A stretch of 64,000 nt of DNA from Staphylococcus sp. NAM3COL9 (GCF_001431205.1 NZ_LGPC01000014.1:197674-261673), one strand, 5' to 3'; numbered from the stretch's first letter, positions 40,042-49,946 are shown. Numbers and translations are program-made. The notes: generated by a model from the sequence alone, not told the origin.

Positions 40042-40997
40042 TTCGCATGTCTCCTTTTTATTAATAAGTAAATAAAGTAACTTCCACCTACTAAATCAAT
40101 AATTATACTTACTTGCGTCGTTGCTTGGAATAAATTCTCTACTACACCTTGTGCTATGAATAAACTTAACCAACTCATCAAAATTGTTGCTGGCAATATG
40201 TATTTATGTTCATATGTCTTCATCAATTCATGTGCTAAGTTAACAGTCAATAATCCTAAAAATGTAATTGGACCAACGAGTGCTGTTGAAATAGATACAA
40301 GCACTGAAACGAGTATTAGCAATAATCTTGTTAGTGTTTTATATGAAATACCTAAATTGATTGCCTGATCTTTTCCTAATAAAAGCACATCTAAATATGG
40401 TATGGCCCGCATCGTAATCAAAATGAGAATAACTAATATAACACCACAAAGGGTTACTAATTTACTATTGGATGCGTCAAAGTTTGCGAACATAGCGCTT
40501 TGTACAGCCAAAAAATCTTCTGGGTTTATAATTAATTCTAAAAATCCGGTAATACTTCTGAAAAAAGTACCAAGTATAACCCCTACGAGTAGGATGAAAT
40601 AAACGGAAACATCGCCAATTCTGAAGATACCTTGAAATAGCAGTAATGAAAATACAATCATCACTAACAATGAAATTGCAAAGCTGAGATACAAGTTAGT
40701 AACAAATACAGATTGCACACCAAATGCAAACACGATTAGGACCTTCACAAACATGTATACAGCATCAAGACCCATAATTGAAGGTGTCAATAACCGATTA
40801 CTCGTAATCGCTTGGAATATCACTACTGATGCTGCGATTGCTCCCCCGACTAATATCATCAGTATCAGTTTCCTTAATCGACTGAAAAATTGATATTGAA
40901 AAATATCAAAATCAATACCTATAACAAGGTAAAGACCTGCAGCTACCACTGTTACTGCAAATAAAATGGATAATTTTGTTTTAGGGCTAGTTTGCAT
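40038..40997 (-). CDS. sstB: Siderophore ABC transporter permease SstB
   Basis: This 319-residue FecCD/BtuC-family permease has about nine to ten membrane helices. The conserved cytoplasmic coupling region LGLLTVNLAHEL lies near residues 245-256. It pairs with SstA to form the heterodimeric channel. It overlaps sstA by 11 bp and sstC by 4 bp. Confidence 0.95.
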   Translation of the reverse strand: MQTSPKTKLSILFAVTVVAAGLYLVIGIDFDIFQYQFFSRLRKLILMILVGGAIAASVVIFQAITSNRLLTPSIMGLDAVYMFVKVLIVFAFGVQSVFVTNLYLSFAISLLVMIVFSLLLFQGIFRIGDVSVYFILLVGVILGTFFRSITGFLELIINPEDFLAVQSAMFANFDASNSKLVTLCGVILVILILITMRAIPYLDVLLLGKDQAINLGISYKTLTRLLLILVSVLVSISTALVGPITFLGLLTVNLAHELMKTYEHKYILPATILMSWLSLFIAQGVVENLFQATTQVSIIIDLVGGSYFIYLLIKRRHAN

Positions 40998-41955
40998 AGT
41001 TATGTCGTCCTTTCATCAGCAAGATTATAAAAATAATAGTGCCAAAAACACCAATTGTTAATCCAATATTGATTTCATAAGGATATACAATGACTCTGCC
41101 GATTATATCTGAAAACATTACAAAAATAGCACCTAACATTGCTGTATGTGGCAATGCGTTTTTCAAATGATCTCCTCTGAATATAGAAACGATATTTGGA
41201 ACAATTAAACCTAAAAATGGAAGTGTTCCAACTGTTACAACTACTAAAGCAGTAATTGTTGCAGTAATAAATAAACCGACGTTTATTATTCTTTCATAAT
41301 TAACACCTAGATTATTACTAAAATCTTTTCCCATTCCAGCAATCGTAAATTGATTCGCAAATATATATGTAAGTACTAATAAAGGAATGCTTAAGTATAA
41401 TATTTCATATCTTCCGCTTGTAATAATGGCAAAATTCCCATTCATCCAGTTTCCGATACTTTGCACTGCATTCGTTCTTAAGGCAATAAATGTAGCAAAA
41501 CTAGAAACGATACCACCGAGCATAATCCCTAATAGTGGGATGAAAATAACATCAGTAAATCGAATATATTGTACTAATTTCACAAACAGGAATGTGCCAC
41601 CAATGCTTAACGCGACTGCAAAGACTAATTTAATAATGATATTTGCTTCTGGAAATAGTATCAGCGATATTAAAATACCTAACTTAGCCCACTCCATCGT
41701 TCCTGCAGTTGTTGGACTTACAAATTTATTTTGCATCATTTGTTGCATAATCAATCCTGCAAGTGCCAACGTGCTTCCAGAAATTAATATACTCACCGTT
41801 CTCGGTATTCTACTAGATACAATAATGTTTATTTGCTCTTTAGATAAGTGGAATATGTCCGTAATTGAAACATTACTGACACCAATAAATAGAGAAAGGA
41901 TAGTTAATAATAATAAAATGATAAATAGTACAATACCATTAAGTAAAAATTTCAT
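40987..41955 (-). CDS. sstA: Siderophore ABC transporter permease SstA
   Basis: This 322-residue FecCD-family permease has about nine membrane helices. ISGSTLALAGLIMQQMMQN (about 58-76) and LPFLGLIVPNIVSIFRGDH (about 244-262) are the family hallmarks. It is the first gene of sstABCD. A perfect Fur box lies about 56 bp upstream, so the operon should be on only in low iron. The ribosome binding site is weak. Confidence 0.95.
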   Translation of the reverse strand: MKFLLNGIVLFIILLLLTILSLFIGVSNVSITDIFHLSKEQINIIVSSRIPRTVSILISGSTLALAGLIMQQMMQNKFVSPTTAGTMEWAKLGILISLILFPEANIIIKLVFAVALSIGGTFLFVKLVQYIRFTDVIFIPLLGIMLGGIVSSFATFIALRTNAVQSIGNWMNGNFAIITSGRYEILYLSIPLLVLTYIFANQFTIAGMGKDFSNNLGVNYERIINVGLFITATITALVVVTVGTLPFLGLIVPNIVSIFRGDHLKNALPHTAMLGAIFVMFSDIIGRVIVYPYEINIGLTIGVFGTIIFIILLMKGRHNYAN

Positions 41956-42010
41956 AATGAGGTAACCTAATCCTTTCGATGTACAATGAATTCACAAACA
42001 CTATTGGTTT

Positions 42011-42038
42011 TGATAATCATTATCAATAGTTATATTAA
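42011..42038. promoter_or_regulatory. Fur box and promoters upstream of sstA
   Basis: TGATAAT-C-ATTATCA (42011-42025) is a perfect 7-1-7 Fur box. On the minus strand TTGATA with a 17-bp spacer leads to TAGTGT, a possible sstA promoter. On the plus strand TTGATA (42010-42015), a 17-bp spacer and TATTAA (42033-42038) form an equally plausible divergent promoter. There is no annotated gene in that direction. Fur would cover both. Confidence 0.8.
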
Positions 42039-42109
42039 AATCTTACCATTTTTGCCGGTAAATTCAATAGCAATAGATCATTTTAGTAAAACTATTCGTA
42101 AGTTAAGTG

Positions 42110-42226
42110 AAAAAATGACGCTCAAATTACTTTTCACCAAATAAAAAGCCACCAAATCCTCCCTTAGGAAAATCTAGCAGCTCTTAAAATAGGAAGCATT
42201 GTCCCTAGTATTATCTTGTAGCGTCA
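42110..42226 (-). terminator. Candidate terminator or structured RNA after nrdF
   Basis: On the minus strand, TGACGCT (42226-42220) pairs with AGCGTCA (42122-42116), enclosing about 97 nt, and is followed by TTTTTT. No compact hairpin terminator for nrdF is visible elsewhere in the gap. The enclosed part has smaller hairpins, a GGGAGG motif, and short open frames ending at 42164 and 42127. It may be a 3'-end structure of nrdF or a small RNA. Confidence 0.4.
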
Positions 42227-42285
42227 CGTTATCGATACAGTCTTAATCAGACTAAATCAAATTACATATCTGCAACAAATTTATT

Positions 42286-43254
42286 TTAATCTTCAAATAT
42301 AAAGTCTTCATTTTTTAATGCTTCAACATTCAACGCTAAAGTGTAACCATCACCTTTAACTGAGAAAAAGTCATGATTTTTCGTTGAAGTATCTAACGCA
42401 TTTTCAATAATTGGATTAAATTCATTTTCTTCAAAGTATGAATCAAAGCCTAAATTAGCTAATGCTTTATTACCATTATATCTAACATAATTTAGCACAT
42501 CTTCGGCTATACCTAATTCATCATATAATGAATGTGTGTACGCTACTTCGTTTTTATACAAGTCATCTAACAACTTATACATGTCTTGATCTGCTTGTTG
42601 TTTTTCACTTTCTGACAGTTCATTACGCATACTTTGTGCATCCATACCTGTAAATACACCGTGTATAGATTCATCTAATAAGATTTTACGTATAATTTCA
42701 CCAGATGTTGTCATTCTTCCTTGTCCTGCAAGGTAAAGTGGATAATAGAAACCAGAATAGAATAAGAATGTTTCTAAAAATACACTTGAAACACGTGCCA
42801 TGTATTGATCATATACAGACGCATCTTTGCCCCAAAGTTTGTGGTAGTTATTTATAATTTTATCTGATTTATATTTTAAATGCGGTTCTTCTATAACCCA
42901 TTTATCTAATAAATAGTTCGTTTCACTAGAAGGTAGTAACGTTGTAAAGATATGTGAATAACTTTTAGCATGGACTTGTTCCATCATACCCATAAATGAG
43001 TAGACTGCTTTTTTACGTAAATCCGTTGTGTGTAACATGATAAGTGGCATACCGTCATCTGCTTGATGTGTATCCAATCCTGTTAAACCTGCTAAAGCTT
43101 TTTTGAAGGCGTTCTTTTCTGCGTCAGATAAAGTCTTCCAACTTGCAATATCTTTGGATACTTTAAATTCTGTTTCTACCCACATTTGTGAAATGTTTTG
43201 TCGCCAAAACATATTTGTCATGTCTTCTTGCGTATTCCAATTGACTGCTTTCAT
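42286..43254 (-). CDS. nrdF: Class Ib ribonucleotide reductase beta subunit NrdF
   Basis: NrdF carries the di-metal (Mn or Fe) tyrosyl radical cofactor for deoxyribonucleotide synthesis. The 322 residues have the ferritin-like helices with metal ligands in GLDTHQADD (Asp), MEQVHAKSYSH (Glu, His), EETFLFYSG-like SSVFLETFLFYSGFYY and LLDESIHGVFTG (Glu, His). The C-terminal EDFIFED-type tail docks to NrdE. It lies 116 bp after nrdE with a hairpin between. Confidence 0.97.
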   Translation of the reverse strand: MKAVNWNTQEDMTNMFWRQNISQMWVETEFKVSKDIASWKTLSDAEKNAFKKALAGLTGLDTHQADDGMPLIMLHTTDLRKKAVYSFMGMMEQVHAKSYSHIFTTLLPSSETNYLLDKWVIEEPHLKYKSDKIINNYHKLWGKDASVYDQYMARVSSVFLETFLFYSGFYYPLYLAGQGRMTTSGEIIRKILLDESIHGVFTGMDAQSMRNELSESEKQQADQDMYKLLDDLYKNEVAYTHSLYDELGIAEDVLNYVRYNGNKALANLGFDSYFEENEFNPIIENALDTSTKNHDFFSVKGDGYTLALNVEALKNEDFIFED

Positions 43255-43303
43255 TTAGATAAATTCCCCTATCCAGTAAAAATTTAATTAAGCAGTGATT
43301 TAC

Positions 43304-43332
43304 AGCCTAATCTATATAAAAGACTAGGCTGC
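43304..43332 (-). other. Hairpin between nrdE and nrdF
   Basis: CAGCCTA (43304-43310) pairs with TAGGCTG (43326-43332), extended by TCT/AGA after one mismatch. No T-run follows on the minus strand, so it is unlikely to be a full terminator. It may instead protect or process the mRNA between the two subunit genes. Confidence 0.5.
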
Positions 43333-43370
43333 TTGTAAAAAACCACTTTGCTTATCCGTTACTTAAAATC

Positions 43371-45476
43371 CTATATCGAACAACTTGTACATTCTTCAAC
43401 GCTCAACAATTTATTTCTAGTGTAATATAACGATTTTAATCCTTTGTGATGTGCGTAAACATATAGTCGAGATAGTTCACGTGTAGATATTTCTGAATTA
43501 ACATAAAGAATTGTAGAAATACCTTGGTCCACATGTGTTTGAATCGTTGAGATTAAATCAATTAATTTCATTTGATCTGTATTAAATGCTGATTTATAGT
43601 ACCACATTGTTTCTGGTGATAAGAAAGGCATAGGATAAAATGTTTCAGCATTACCATAAGTACGACGTTCAATTTGATCGACAATCGGCATCACAGAGCT
43701 TGTCGCATTTTGCACATAAGAAATACTTTGCGTTGGCGCAATCGCTAAACGATATGCATGGAATAAACCATTTGCTTCAACTTCTTTTTGCAATGCTTTC
43801 CAATCTTCTGGGGATGGTATCTCTAAACCATCAAATAATTTGCGTACTTTTTCAAATTTCGCTTCGAATGTTTGTGAAGTATAGAATTCAAAATATTTAC
43901 CATTGGCATAATCTGATTTATCAAAGTCTTTATAAGTTTCTTGTCTTTCTTTAGCAATTTCCATTGAACGTTCAATAGAATAATAATTCATCATCATAAA
44001 GAAGATGTTAGCAAAGTCTTTTGCTTCTTCAGACTCATAGCCAATTTTATTTTTCGCTAAATAACCATGTAAATTCATTACACCTAAACCAACTGAATGT
44101 AATTCACTATTTGCTTTTCTTACACCTGGTGCGTTTTGAATGTCTGCTTCATCACTTACTACAGTTAATGCATCCATACCTGTGTGTACTGAATTCTTGA
44201 ATTTACCTAATTCCATTACGTTAACGATATTTAATGAGCCTAAGTTACAAGAGATGTCACGGTTAATTTCATCTTCTGTACCATAATCGTTAATGATTGA
44301 AGTTTCTTGTAATTGGAAAATTTCAGTACATAAGTTACTCATTTTAATTTGGCCAATGTTTGAGTTTGCATGAACTTTATTAGCATTATCTTTAAACATT
44401 AAATAAGGATAACCAGATTGTAATTGTGTTTGAGCAATTGTATTTAACATGTCACGTGCATCTTTTTTCTTTTTATCAATGTTTGGATTTGCGACAAGTT
44501 CATCATAGTATTCATCAAGATCAATATCATCTAATGTCACACCATACTCTTTGTAGATTGTATGTGGCGCAAACATGTGGAAGTCTTTACCTTCTTTTGC
44601 TAAATCAAAGAATTTAGACGGCACAATTAAACCTGTTGATATTGTAGATAAACGTAAATCTTCATCAGCGTTTACTTTTTTCGTATCTAAAAACTCTTCA
44701 ACGTCATGGTGGAAGATATTTAAATATACTGCTCCAGCGCCTGGGCGTTGTCCTAATTGATCTGCGTAACTAAAACCACCTTCAAGTGATTTCGCAACAG
44801 GTAATACACCTTTGGCTACACCTTTAATACCTTTAATTGCTTCACCACGCGCACGTAATTTAGACAAGTTAATTGCAACACCGCCACCAATTTTACTTAA
44901 TTGTTTGGCTGTAGAATCTATAAAGTTGATAGAGTTTAAACTATCGTCTGCCTCAAGTAAGAAACAAGATACAAGTTCTCCACGACGTGCACGTCCAGCG
45001 TTTAAGAATGTTGGTGTTGCAGGTTGATAACGTTGTTCAACCATTGCAGAAATAAACTGTTTAGCTGTGGCTTTGTGTCCATTTGCTAAATATAATGCAA
45101 CGATTGCTACGTGTTGCTTGTAGTCTTCTAAATATTGGGTTTTGTCATTCGTTTTCAATGCATAATCTTTGTAAAATTTACTTGCGGACATATAACTCGC
45201 AAAAGTAAATGGAATGCTTTTAGCATATTTAGTAATTTCTTCTAGGTCTTCTACTGAATATTTTGCAAATACATCAAAATAGAAATCATTATCAACGAGA
45301 TAATGAAGACGTTCAAGTTCAGAATCAAAATAAATCGTCGTATCCTGTACCTCTTCTAGATAGACTGTTAATGCTTCTTGGTCTTTTTCCAAATCAAAAA
45401 AGCCATTCTCTTTACGCTTGGTAACTTCGTTATTTAATTCAATATGATTGTATTTCTTCTCGTCCATAATCTTCAT
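43371..45476 (-). CDS. nrdE: Class Ib ribonucleotide reductase alpha subunit NrdE
   Basis: NrdE reduces ribonucleoside diphosphates. The 701 residues show active-site cysteines ([11 protein letters not shown] region and [11 protein letters not shown] with NLCTEI), the PxCxxE-equivalent barrel residues, and the C-terminal redox pair CTSCSI. The start at 45476 has GGTGGGG upstream; an in-frame ATG three codons later is possible. It overlaps the end of nrdI by 38 bp, indicating tight coupling. Confidence 0.97.
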   Translation of the reverse strand: MKIMDEKKYNHIELNNEVTKRKENGFFDLEKDQEALTVYLEEVQDTTIYFDSELERLHYLVDNDFYFDVFAKYSVEDLEEITKYAKSIPFTFASYMSASKFYKDYALKTNDKTQYLEDYKQHVAIVALYLANGHKATAKQFISAMVEQRYQPATPTFLNAGRARRGELVSCFLLEADDSLNSINFIDSTAKQLSKIGGGVAINLSKLRARGEAIKGIKGVAKGVLPVAKSLEGGFSYADQLGQRPGAGAVYLNIFHHDVEEFLDTKKVNADEDLRLSTISTGLIVPSKFFDLAKEGKDFHMFAPHTIYKEYGVTLDDIDLDEYYDELVANPNIDKKKKDARDMLNTIAQTQLQSGYPYLMFKDNANKVHANSNIGQIKMSNLCTEIFQLQETSIINDYGTEDEINRDISCNLGSLNIVNVMELGKFKNSVHTGMDALTVVSDEADIQNAPGVRKANSELHSVGLGVMNLHGYLAKNKIGYESEEAKDFANIFFMMMNYYSIERSMEIAKERQETYKDFDKSDYANGKYFEFYTSQTFEAKFEKVRKLFDGLEIPSPEDWKALQKEVEANGLFHAYRLAIAPTQSISYVQNATSSVMPIVDQIERRTYGNAETFYPMPFLSPETMWYYKSAFNTDQMKLIDLISTIQTHVDQGISTILYVNSEISTRELSRLYVYAHHKGLKSLYYTRNKLLSVEECTSCSI

Positions 45477-45837
45477 TGAAATGCCCCACCTTGTCTTTAA
45501 ATTCGCTTATATCGTTCGTTGTGCCATGTAATTCAAACTTCATTAATAATGGAACATGATATCGTTCCGAAATAGATCGTCCAGCTTTTGCAAAATTTTG
45601 ACCCCAGTTTCGGTTTCCGCTAGCTGCAACAGCTTGTAATAAGTCGTGATTAATATCTAAAAATGACTGAACAGGTGGCGGTACTTCACCAAACCCTATT
45701 GTTCCAGTGACCAATATGAAAGGCTCATCCATCCTATCAGAACAATTATTTTGTGTGATTTCCATTACGTTGGTAAGTTCAGTTCGCTTTATGAATCTAC
45801 GCACATTGCCAGAAAATGAAAAATATACAACCTTCAT
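45439..45837 (-). CDS. nrdI: Flavodoxin-like ribonucleotide reductase activator NrdI
   Basis: NrdI is an FMN protein that generates the oxidant for loading the manganese-tyrosyl cofactor of NrdF. The 132 residues have the N-terminal FMN loop [12 protein letters not shown] (about 4-15) and the [12 protein letters not shown] and GNRNWG segments. AGGTGA lies 5 nt before the ATG. It is the first gene of nrdIEF, preceded by NrdR boxes. Confidence 0.95.
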   Translation of the reverse strand: MKVVYFSFSGNVRRFIKRTELTNVMEITQNNCSDRMDEPFILVTGTIGFGEVPPPVQSFLDINHDLLQAVAASGNRNWGQNFAKAGRSISERYHVPLLMKFELHGTTNDISEFKDKVGHFNEDYGREEIQSY

Positions 45838-45949
45838 CGGATCACCTACTTTCTAAAATATATTTATCTTATTATGATAAAATCATGTATCATATTTAAA
45901 TGCTTAAAGGCACTTTGAAAAATCAAAATAACTTAGCTTATAGAAGTAA

Positions 45950-45965
45950 CCACAATATATAGTGA
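45950..45965 (-). promoter_or_regulatory. Proximal NrdR-like box upstream of nrdI
   Basis: CCACAATATATAGTGA differs by two end bases from the NrdR-box pattern ACACWATATATWGTGT. On the minus strand it lies just downstream of a possible promoter (TTGAGT, 17 bp, TAGATA). The nrdI ATG is 113 bp further on. Confidence 0.55.
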
Positions 45966-46101
45966 TTTTTATATCTATATGTAGTTATGTAAAAACTCAA
46001 TAATTAAGTATTAATGCTTGATTTGTCATATTTAGAAGCCTAAAACAGTGTGATTTTACATAAATTTTGATTTATTATAAATTAATTGACTACGTACTAA
46101 A

Positions 46102-46181
46102 ACACTATATATTGTGTTTCGTCCTGGTCATCAATACTATATTATGTGTTTCATTATACATAACTCAGAAGATTATTAAAA
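46102..46181 (-). promoter_or_regulatory. Distal nrdIEF promoter with paired NrdR boxes
   Basis: ACACTATATATTGTGT (46102-46117) is a near-perfect NrdR box. A second, ATACTATATTATGTGT (46134-46149), starts 32 bp away, about three helical turns, the usual NrdR pair spacing. On the minus strand TTTTAA (46176-46181), a 17-bp spacer and TATAAT (46153-46158) lie immediately upstream. The pair would therefore cover +1 to about +50. The first nrdI codon is 265 bp beyond. Confidence 0.75.
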
Positions 46182-46201
46182 GGCTTTTATTTATGACAAA
46201 A

Positions 46202-46259
46202 TATTGAATTATCAATAGAAATGGCACCAATTCAACCTTAACGTGATGTTCACGTCACG
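46202..46259. promoter_or_regulatory. Unassigned inverted repeats between nrdI and the DMT gene
   Basis: TATTGA-ATTA-TCAATA (46202-46217) and CGTGA-TGT-TCACG (46242-46254, followed by TCACG) are perfect inverted repeats. No regulator is recognised. The rest of the 46260-46548 stretch up to the DMT gene shows only AT-rich sequence and a possible extended -10 (TGCTAATAT) near 46506. Confidence 0.35.
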
Positions 46260-46548
46260 AAAAATATTTTTTTGTGTTTTTAAGGTTTGATTATTTGCTT
46301 TTCATAAAAATCTTGCAATGCTTGGTGTGTCGTCTTTTAAACAAAATCACTTTATAAATTGTGCGAAATACAATGTACAACTACCATATATTACATTCTT
46401 ATAAGTAAATGATTTGGCTTTATAAAACAGAACGTTTGTTCGTATTTATATCTTAATATATTTCCCTTCAACTTTCAACCATATATACATCTTCAAAGTA
46501 TATATGCTAATATGAATACGTTAAAAATTAAAAATTGAGGCGATACAT

Positions 46549-47436
46549 GTGAATCCTAAAGTTAAAGGTATCATTGCTATCTTAGTTTCAGCAGTTGGCT
46601 TTAGTTTTATGACTGTCTTCTTCCGATTAGCCGGTGACTTGCCTGTATTTCAAAAGTCTCTCGCTCGAAATTTAGTAGCAATGTTTATACCGCTATATTT
46701 TATTTTAAAATATAAACAACCCTTATTTGGTAAATTAAGTAGTCAACCCTTATTAATTTCTCGTTCTACATTAGGTTTGATTGGTGTGTTACTTAATATC
46801 TACGCTATCGATCATATGCTTTTAAGTGACGCAGATACATTAATGAAGCTCAATCCATTTTGGACGATACTACTAAGTATTATCTTCTTAAATGAAAAAG
46901 TGAGAAATTATCAATTTGTAGCTATGATTGTGGCTATTTTTGGTATGTTGTTTGTTGTTAAACCAGAATTCTCCTCCACTATGATTCCTGCTTTAGGCGG
47001 ATTATTCTCCGGTATTTTTGCAGCAAGTGCTTATACATGTGTCAGAGCATTGAGTACACGTGAAGCACCTTATACTATTGTTTTTTATTTTTCATTCTTT
47101 TCCATTATAGTATTAATACCTTTTACGATATTTACATTTGAACCAATGTCTATGATGCAAGTTGTTTATTTAATCGGTGCAGGATTAGCTGCTGCAGCAG
47201 GGCAAATCGGTATAACATTGGCCTATAGTTACGCGCCAGCTAAAGATATTTCAATATTTACGTATGCATCTATTATATTTACCGCAGCATTTGGATTTAT
47301 CTTATTCGGTGAAACACCTGATTCACTTGCTATCTTAGGCTATATTATTATTATAGGTTCCAGTTACTATATGTTTGAAAAAGCACGTCGGCAACCCGTT
47401 ACAATTCAAAAGGAAGAACAAAAACCTAAACGCTAA
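46549..47436 (+). CDS. DMT superfamily (EamA) transporter
   Basis: This 295-residue membrane protein has ten helices in two EamA repeats (about 5-135 and 150-280), as in the drug/metabolite transporter family. The substrate is unknown. The start is GTG at 46549, with GAGGCG upstream; an overlapping ATG is followed at once by TGA. It is co-transcribed with queF, which starts 14 bp later. A role in export or uptake of a queuosine precursor would be speculation. Confidence 0.88.
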   Translation: MNPKVKGIIAILVSAVGFSFMTVFFRLAGDLPVFQKSLARNLVAMFIPLYFILKYKQPLFGKLSSQPLLISRSTLGLIGVLLNIYAIDHMLLSDADTLMKLNPFWTILLSIIFLNEKVRNYQFVAMIVAIFGMLFVVKPEFSSTMIPALGGLFSGIFAASAYTCVRALSTREAPYTIVFYFSFFSIIVLIPFTIFTFEPMSMMQVVYLIGAGLAAAAGQIGITLAYSYAPAKDISIFTYASIIFTAAFGFILFGETPDSLAILGYIIIIGSSYYMFEKARRQPVTIQKEEQKPKR

Positions 47437-47450
47437 AGGAGCGATATGCA

Positions 47451-47951
47451 ATGACTGAAGGACGCAATAAAGAAGAGTTAGAAGATATTACGTTATTAGG
47501 TAATCAAAACAATAAATATGATTTTGATTACCGACCTGATGTTTTAGAATCATTTGATAACAAACACCCAGGACGCGATTATTTTGTGAAATTCAATTGT
47601 CCAGAATTCACATCATTATGCCCTATTACGGGGCAACCTGATTTTGCAACAATTTATATTTCTTATATTCCTAATATTAAAATGGTAGAATCTAAATCTT
47701 TAAAGCTTTATTTATTTAGTTTTAGAAACCATGGTGATTTCCATGAAGATTGTATGAACATTATAATGAACGATCTAATTGATTTAATGGATCCACATTA
47801 TATTGAGGTTTGGGGCAAATTCACGCCACGTGGTGGTATTTCAATAGATCCTTATACAAACTATGGTCGTGCTGATTCTAAATATGAAAGAATGGCAGAA
47901 CATCGTTTAATGAATCACGACCTTTATCCAGAGAAAATAGATAATAGATAA
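47451..47951 (+). CDS. queF: NADPH-dependent 7-cyano-7-deazaguanine reductase QueF
   Basis: QueF reduces preQ0 to preQ1 in queuosine biosynthesis for tRNA wobble positions. The 166 residues match the short (type I, YkvM-like) form: nucleophilic Cys in LCPITGQPD (about residues 63-71) and the Asp of NHGDFHED (about 99-106). The neighbours contain no queCDE. The ribosome binding site is AAAGGAGCG. Confidence 0.95.
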   Translation: MTEGRNKEELEDITLLGNQNNKYDFDYRPDVLESFDNKHPGRDYFVKFNCPEFTSLCPITGQPDFATIYISYIPNIKMVESKSLKLYLFSFRNHGDFHEDCMNIIMNDLIDLMDPHYIEVWGKFTPRGGISIDPYTNYGRADSKYERMAEHRLMNHDLYPEKIDNR

Positions 47952-48030
47952 TAGATTACGATTTTTTAAATCTACGCATCACTTACAATCATTGAAATTT
48001 TAGGGCATCAATACATGTCTGTCATCATTA

Positions 48031-48070
48031 AACCATCGACTAAGTCTTATGATTTAGTCGATGGTTTTTT
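48031..48070 (+). terminator. Terminator of the DMT gene-queF operon
   Basis: AACCATCGACTAA pairs perfectly with TTAGTCGATGGTT and is followed by TTTT. Confidence 0.9.
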
Positions 48071-48195
48071 GTATCCTTTTTGTGGTCATAAATCACTAAA
48101 TCACTAAAATTTAACATGATATTTTCACCCTATTTCCATACTTTTTAAATGTATAGTGTAAAATTTACTTTGATTTGAATAATTCAGGGACACAC

Positions 48196-48224
48196 TTGTT
48201 TTTTTTATGAAAACAGTATAGAAT
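48196..48224 (+). promoter_or_regulatory. Promoter of the first dtpT copy
   Basis: TTGTTT (48196-48201), a 17-bp spacer and TAGAAT (48219-48224) lie 30 bp before the ATG. Confidence 0.6.
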
Positions 48225-48253
48225 AAATCCAACCATTTAAGGGGAGGGAAATT

Positions 48254-49768
48254 ATGAAAAAAGATAATCATAGTCACGAAGAAATCATGAAAAGCATTCC
48301 AAACAAAGGTTTCTTCGGACATCCAAAAGGACTAAGCACACTATTCTTGACTGAGTTTTGGGAGAGATTCAGTTATTATGGTATGAAAGCCATTTTGATT
48401 TACTATCTATATTATAGTGTTGCTGATGGTGGTTTCGGCCTTAGTCAGGCTGTTGCTATGCAAATTGTTGCTATATACGGAACTTTAATTTATATGTCTG
48501 GGCTTATCGGAGGATGGATTGCAGACCGGATTACTGGAACGCAAGATGCTATCTTTTATGGTGGGATCCTTATCATGTTTGGACATATCCTATTATCAAT
48601 TCCGGGTAATTTAATAGCCGCAATGATAGCTTTAGCTCTAATTATCGCAGGTACTGGGTTATTAAAACCAAATATCTCTACTACTGTTGGTGAATTATAT
48701 GAACGCAATGATCCAAGACGCGATGCAGCATTTACATTGTTTTACATGGGGATTAATTTAGGTGCTTTACTTTCACCTTTAATTACTGGAGGATTACAAA
48801 CTAGAATTGGCTTCCACGCTGGCTTTTTAGCAGCAGCAATTGGAATGTTTATTGGTCTAGTTGTTTATGCAATCAAACGTAAAAAGAATTTGGGGTTAGC
48901 TGGGCGTAACGTGCCAATCCCGTTAACAAGACCAGAAATCAAAAACTTCGTATTTATTACTGCTGGTGTTATCGTTTTATTCTTAATATATTTATGGATC
49001 TTACATTTAAACAATGCCCTAACGTTAGGTAACTTTAGTTTCTTAATTACATTGTTAGGTATTGTATTACCGGTATACATATTCCTTAATATGATATTAA
49101 GTAAAAATATAACAAAAGATGAACGTTCACGTGTTTATAGTTATGTGCCTTTATATATCACTTCCGTTGCTTTCTGGATGATTCAAGAACAAGGTTCAAC
49201 GATACTTGCAACATTTGCTGATAAAAAAACGCAATTAGAAATGTCTAAATTAACAAATGGTTTAATTGATTTTTCAATACCTGCAGCATGGGCGCAGTCA
49301 TTAAATCCAATTTTCATTGTGCTCTTAGCTCCAATTTTCGCAACACTTTGGATGAAATTAGGGAAATATAACCCGCCTACTGTACATAAATTTGCTATCG
49401 GTACGATTATCGCGGGCATCTCCTATTTAATTATGATTATTCCATTAGCTACAGGTAACGCGTTAATTAACCCATTATGGCTTGTACTTAGTTTCTTACT
49501 AATTACGATTGGTGAACTTTGTGTCTCACCAGTAGGTTTATCTACTACTACTAAACTAGCACCATTAACGTTCACCGCACGTATGATGAGCCTATGGATG
49601 CTAAGTAATGCAACTGCGCAAGGGCTTAACGCTCAACTTGTTGTTGTCTATACAAAGATAAATCAAAGTGATTACTTTATGTACTCAGGCTTTATTGCTG
49701 TATTAATTGGTATTCTATTACTGATTATTTCGCCAAAAGTAAGACGCGCTATGAAAGGCGTTTACTAA
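48254..49768 (+). CDS. POT-family di/tripeptide transporter, copy 1
   Basis: This 504-residue proton-coupled peptide transporter has about 14 membrane helices and the POT signature EFWERFSYYG (about 33-42). The family's FYMGINLGALLSPL segment (about 165-178) is also present. It is clearly homologous to the next gene over its whole length, but the two differ at many positions, so the duplication is old or one copy was acquired. The start is the ATG at 48254 after GGGGAGGG. It has its own promoter and terminator. Confidence 0.93.
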   Translation: MKKDNHSHEEIMKSIPNKGFFGHPKGLSTLFLTEFWERFSYYGMKAILIYYLYYSVADGGFGLSQAVAMQIVAIYGTLIYMSGLIGGWIADRITGTQDAIFYGGILIMFGHILLSIPGNLIAAMIALALIIAGTGLLKPNISTTVGELYERNDPRRDAAFTLFYMGINLGALLSPLITGGLQTRIGFHAGFLAAAIGMFIGLVVYAIKRKKNLGLAGRNVPIPLTRPEIKNFVFITAGVIVLFLIYLWILHLNNALTLGNFSFLITLLGIVLPVYIFLNMILSKNITKDERSRVYSYVPLYITSVAFWMIQEQGSTILATFADKKTQLEMSKLTNGLIDFSIPAAWAQSLNPIFIVLLAPIFATLWMKLGKYNPPTVHKFAIGTIIAGISYLIMIIPLATGNALINPLWLVLSFLLITIGELCVSPVGLSTTTKLAPLTFTARMMSLWMLSNATAQGLNAQLVVVYTKINQSDYFMYSGFIAVLIGILLLIISPKVRRAMKGVY

Positions 49769-49791
49769 AAAATTAAAACTAAATACGATCT

Positions 49792-49829
49792 AAAAAGTAG
49801 TGGCACTTCATTGTGCCACTACTTTTTTG
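49792..49829 (+). terminator. Terminator of dtpT copy 1
   Basis: AAAAAGTAGTGGCAC pairs with GTGCCACTACTTTTT around a short ttcatt loop. Confidence 0.92.
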
Positions 49830-49913
49830 CGTACATCGCCAGCATAAATAACTTTAACTCAATTTTAATATTCAAAATTAAAATTAAACAAAATAACTCG
49901 TAAAAAATAACTG

Positions 49914-49928
49914 AATTTTCCAAATATT
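49914..49928. promoter_or_regulatory. Candidate CodY box upstream of dtpT copy 2
   Basis: AATTTTCCAAATATT matches the CodY consensus AATTTTCWGAAAATT at 12 of 15 positions. It lies about 20 bp upstream of the -35 box of the second peptide transporter. Confidence 0.35.
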
Positions 49929-49946
49929 GTTATTGTGAGAATATTA

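Noticed and set aside
41387-41965. 192-codon plus-strand reading frame
   Set aside because: It lies entirely antisense to the conserved permease gene sstA, shows no family features and has no ribosome binding site; a mirror of hydrophobic codons.
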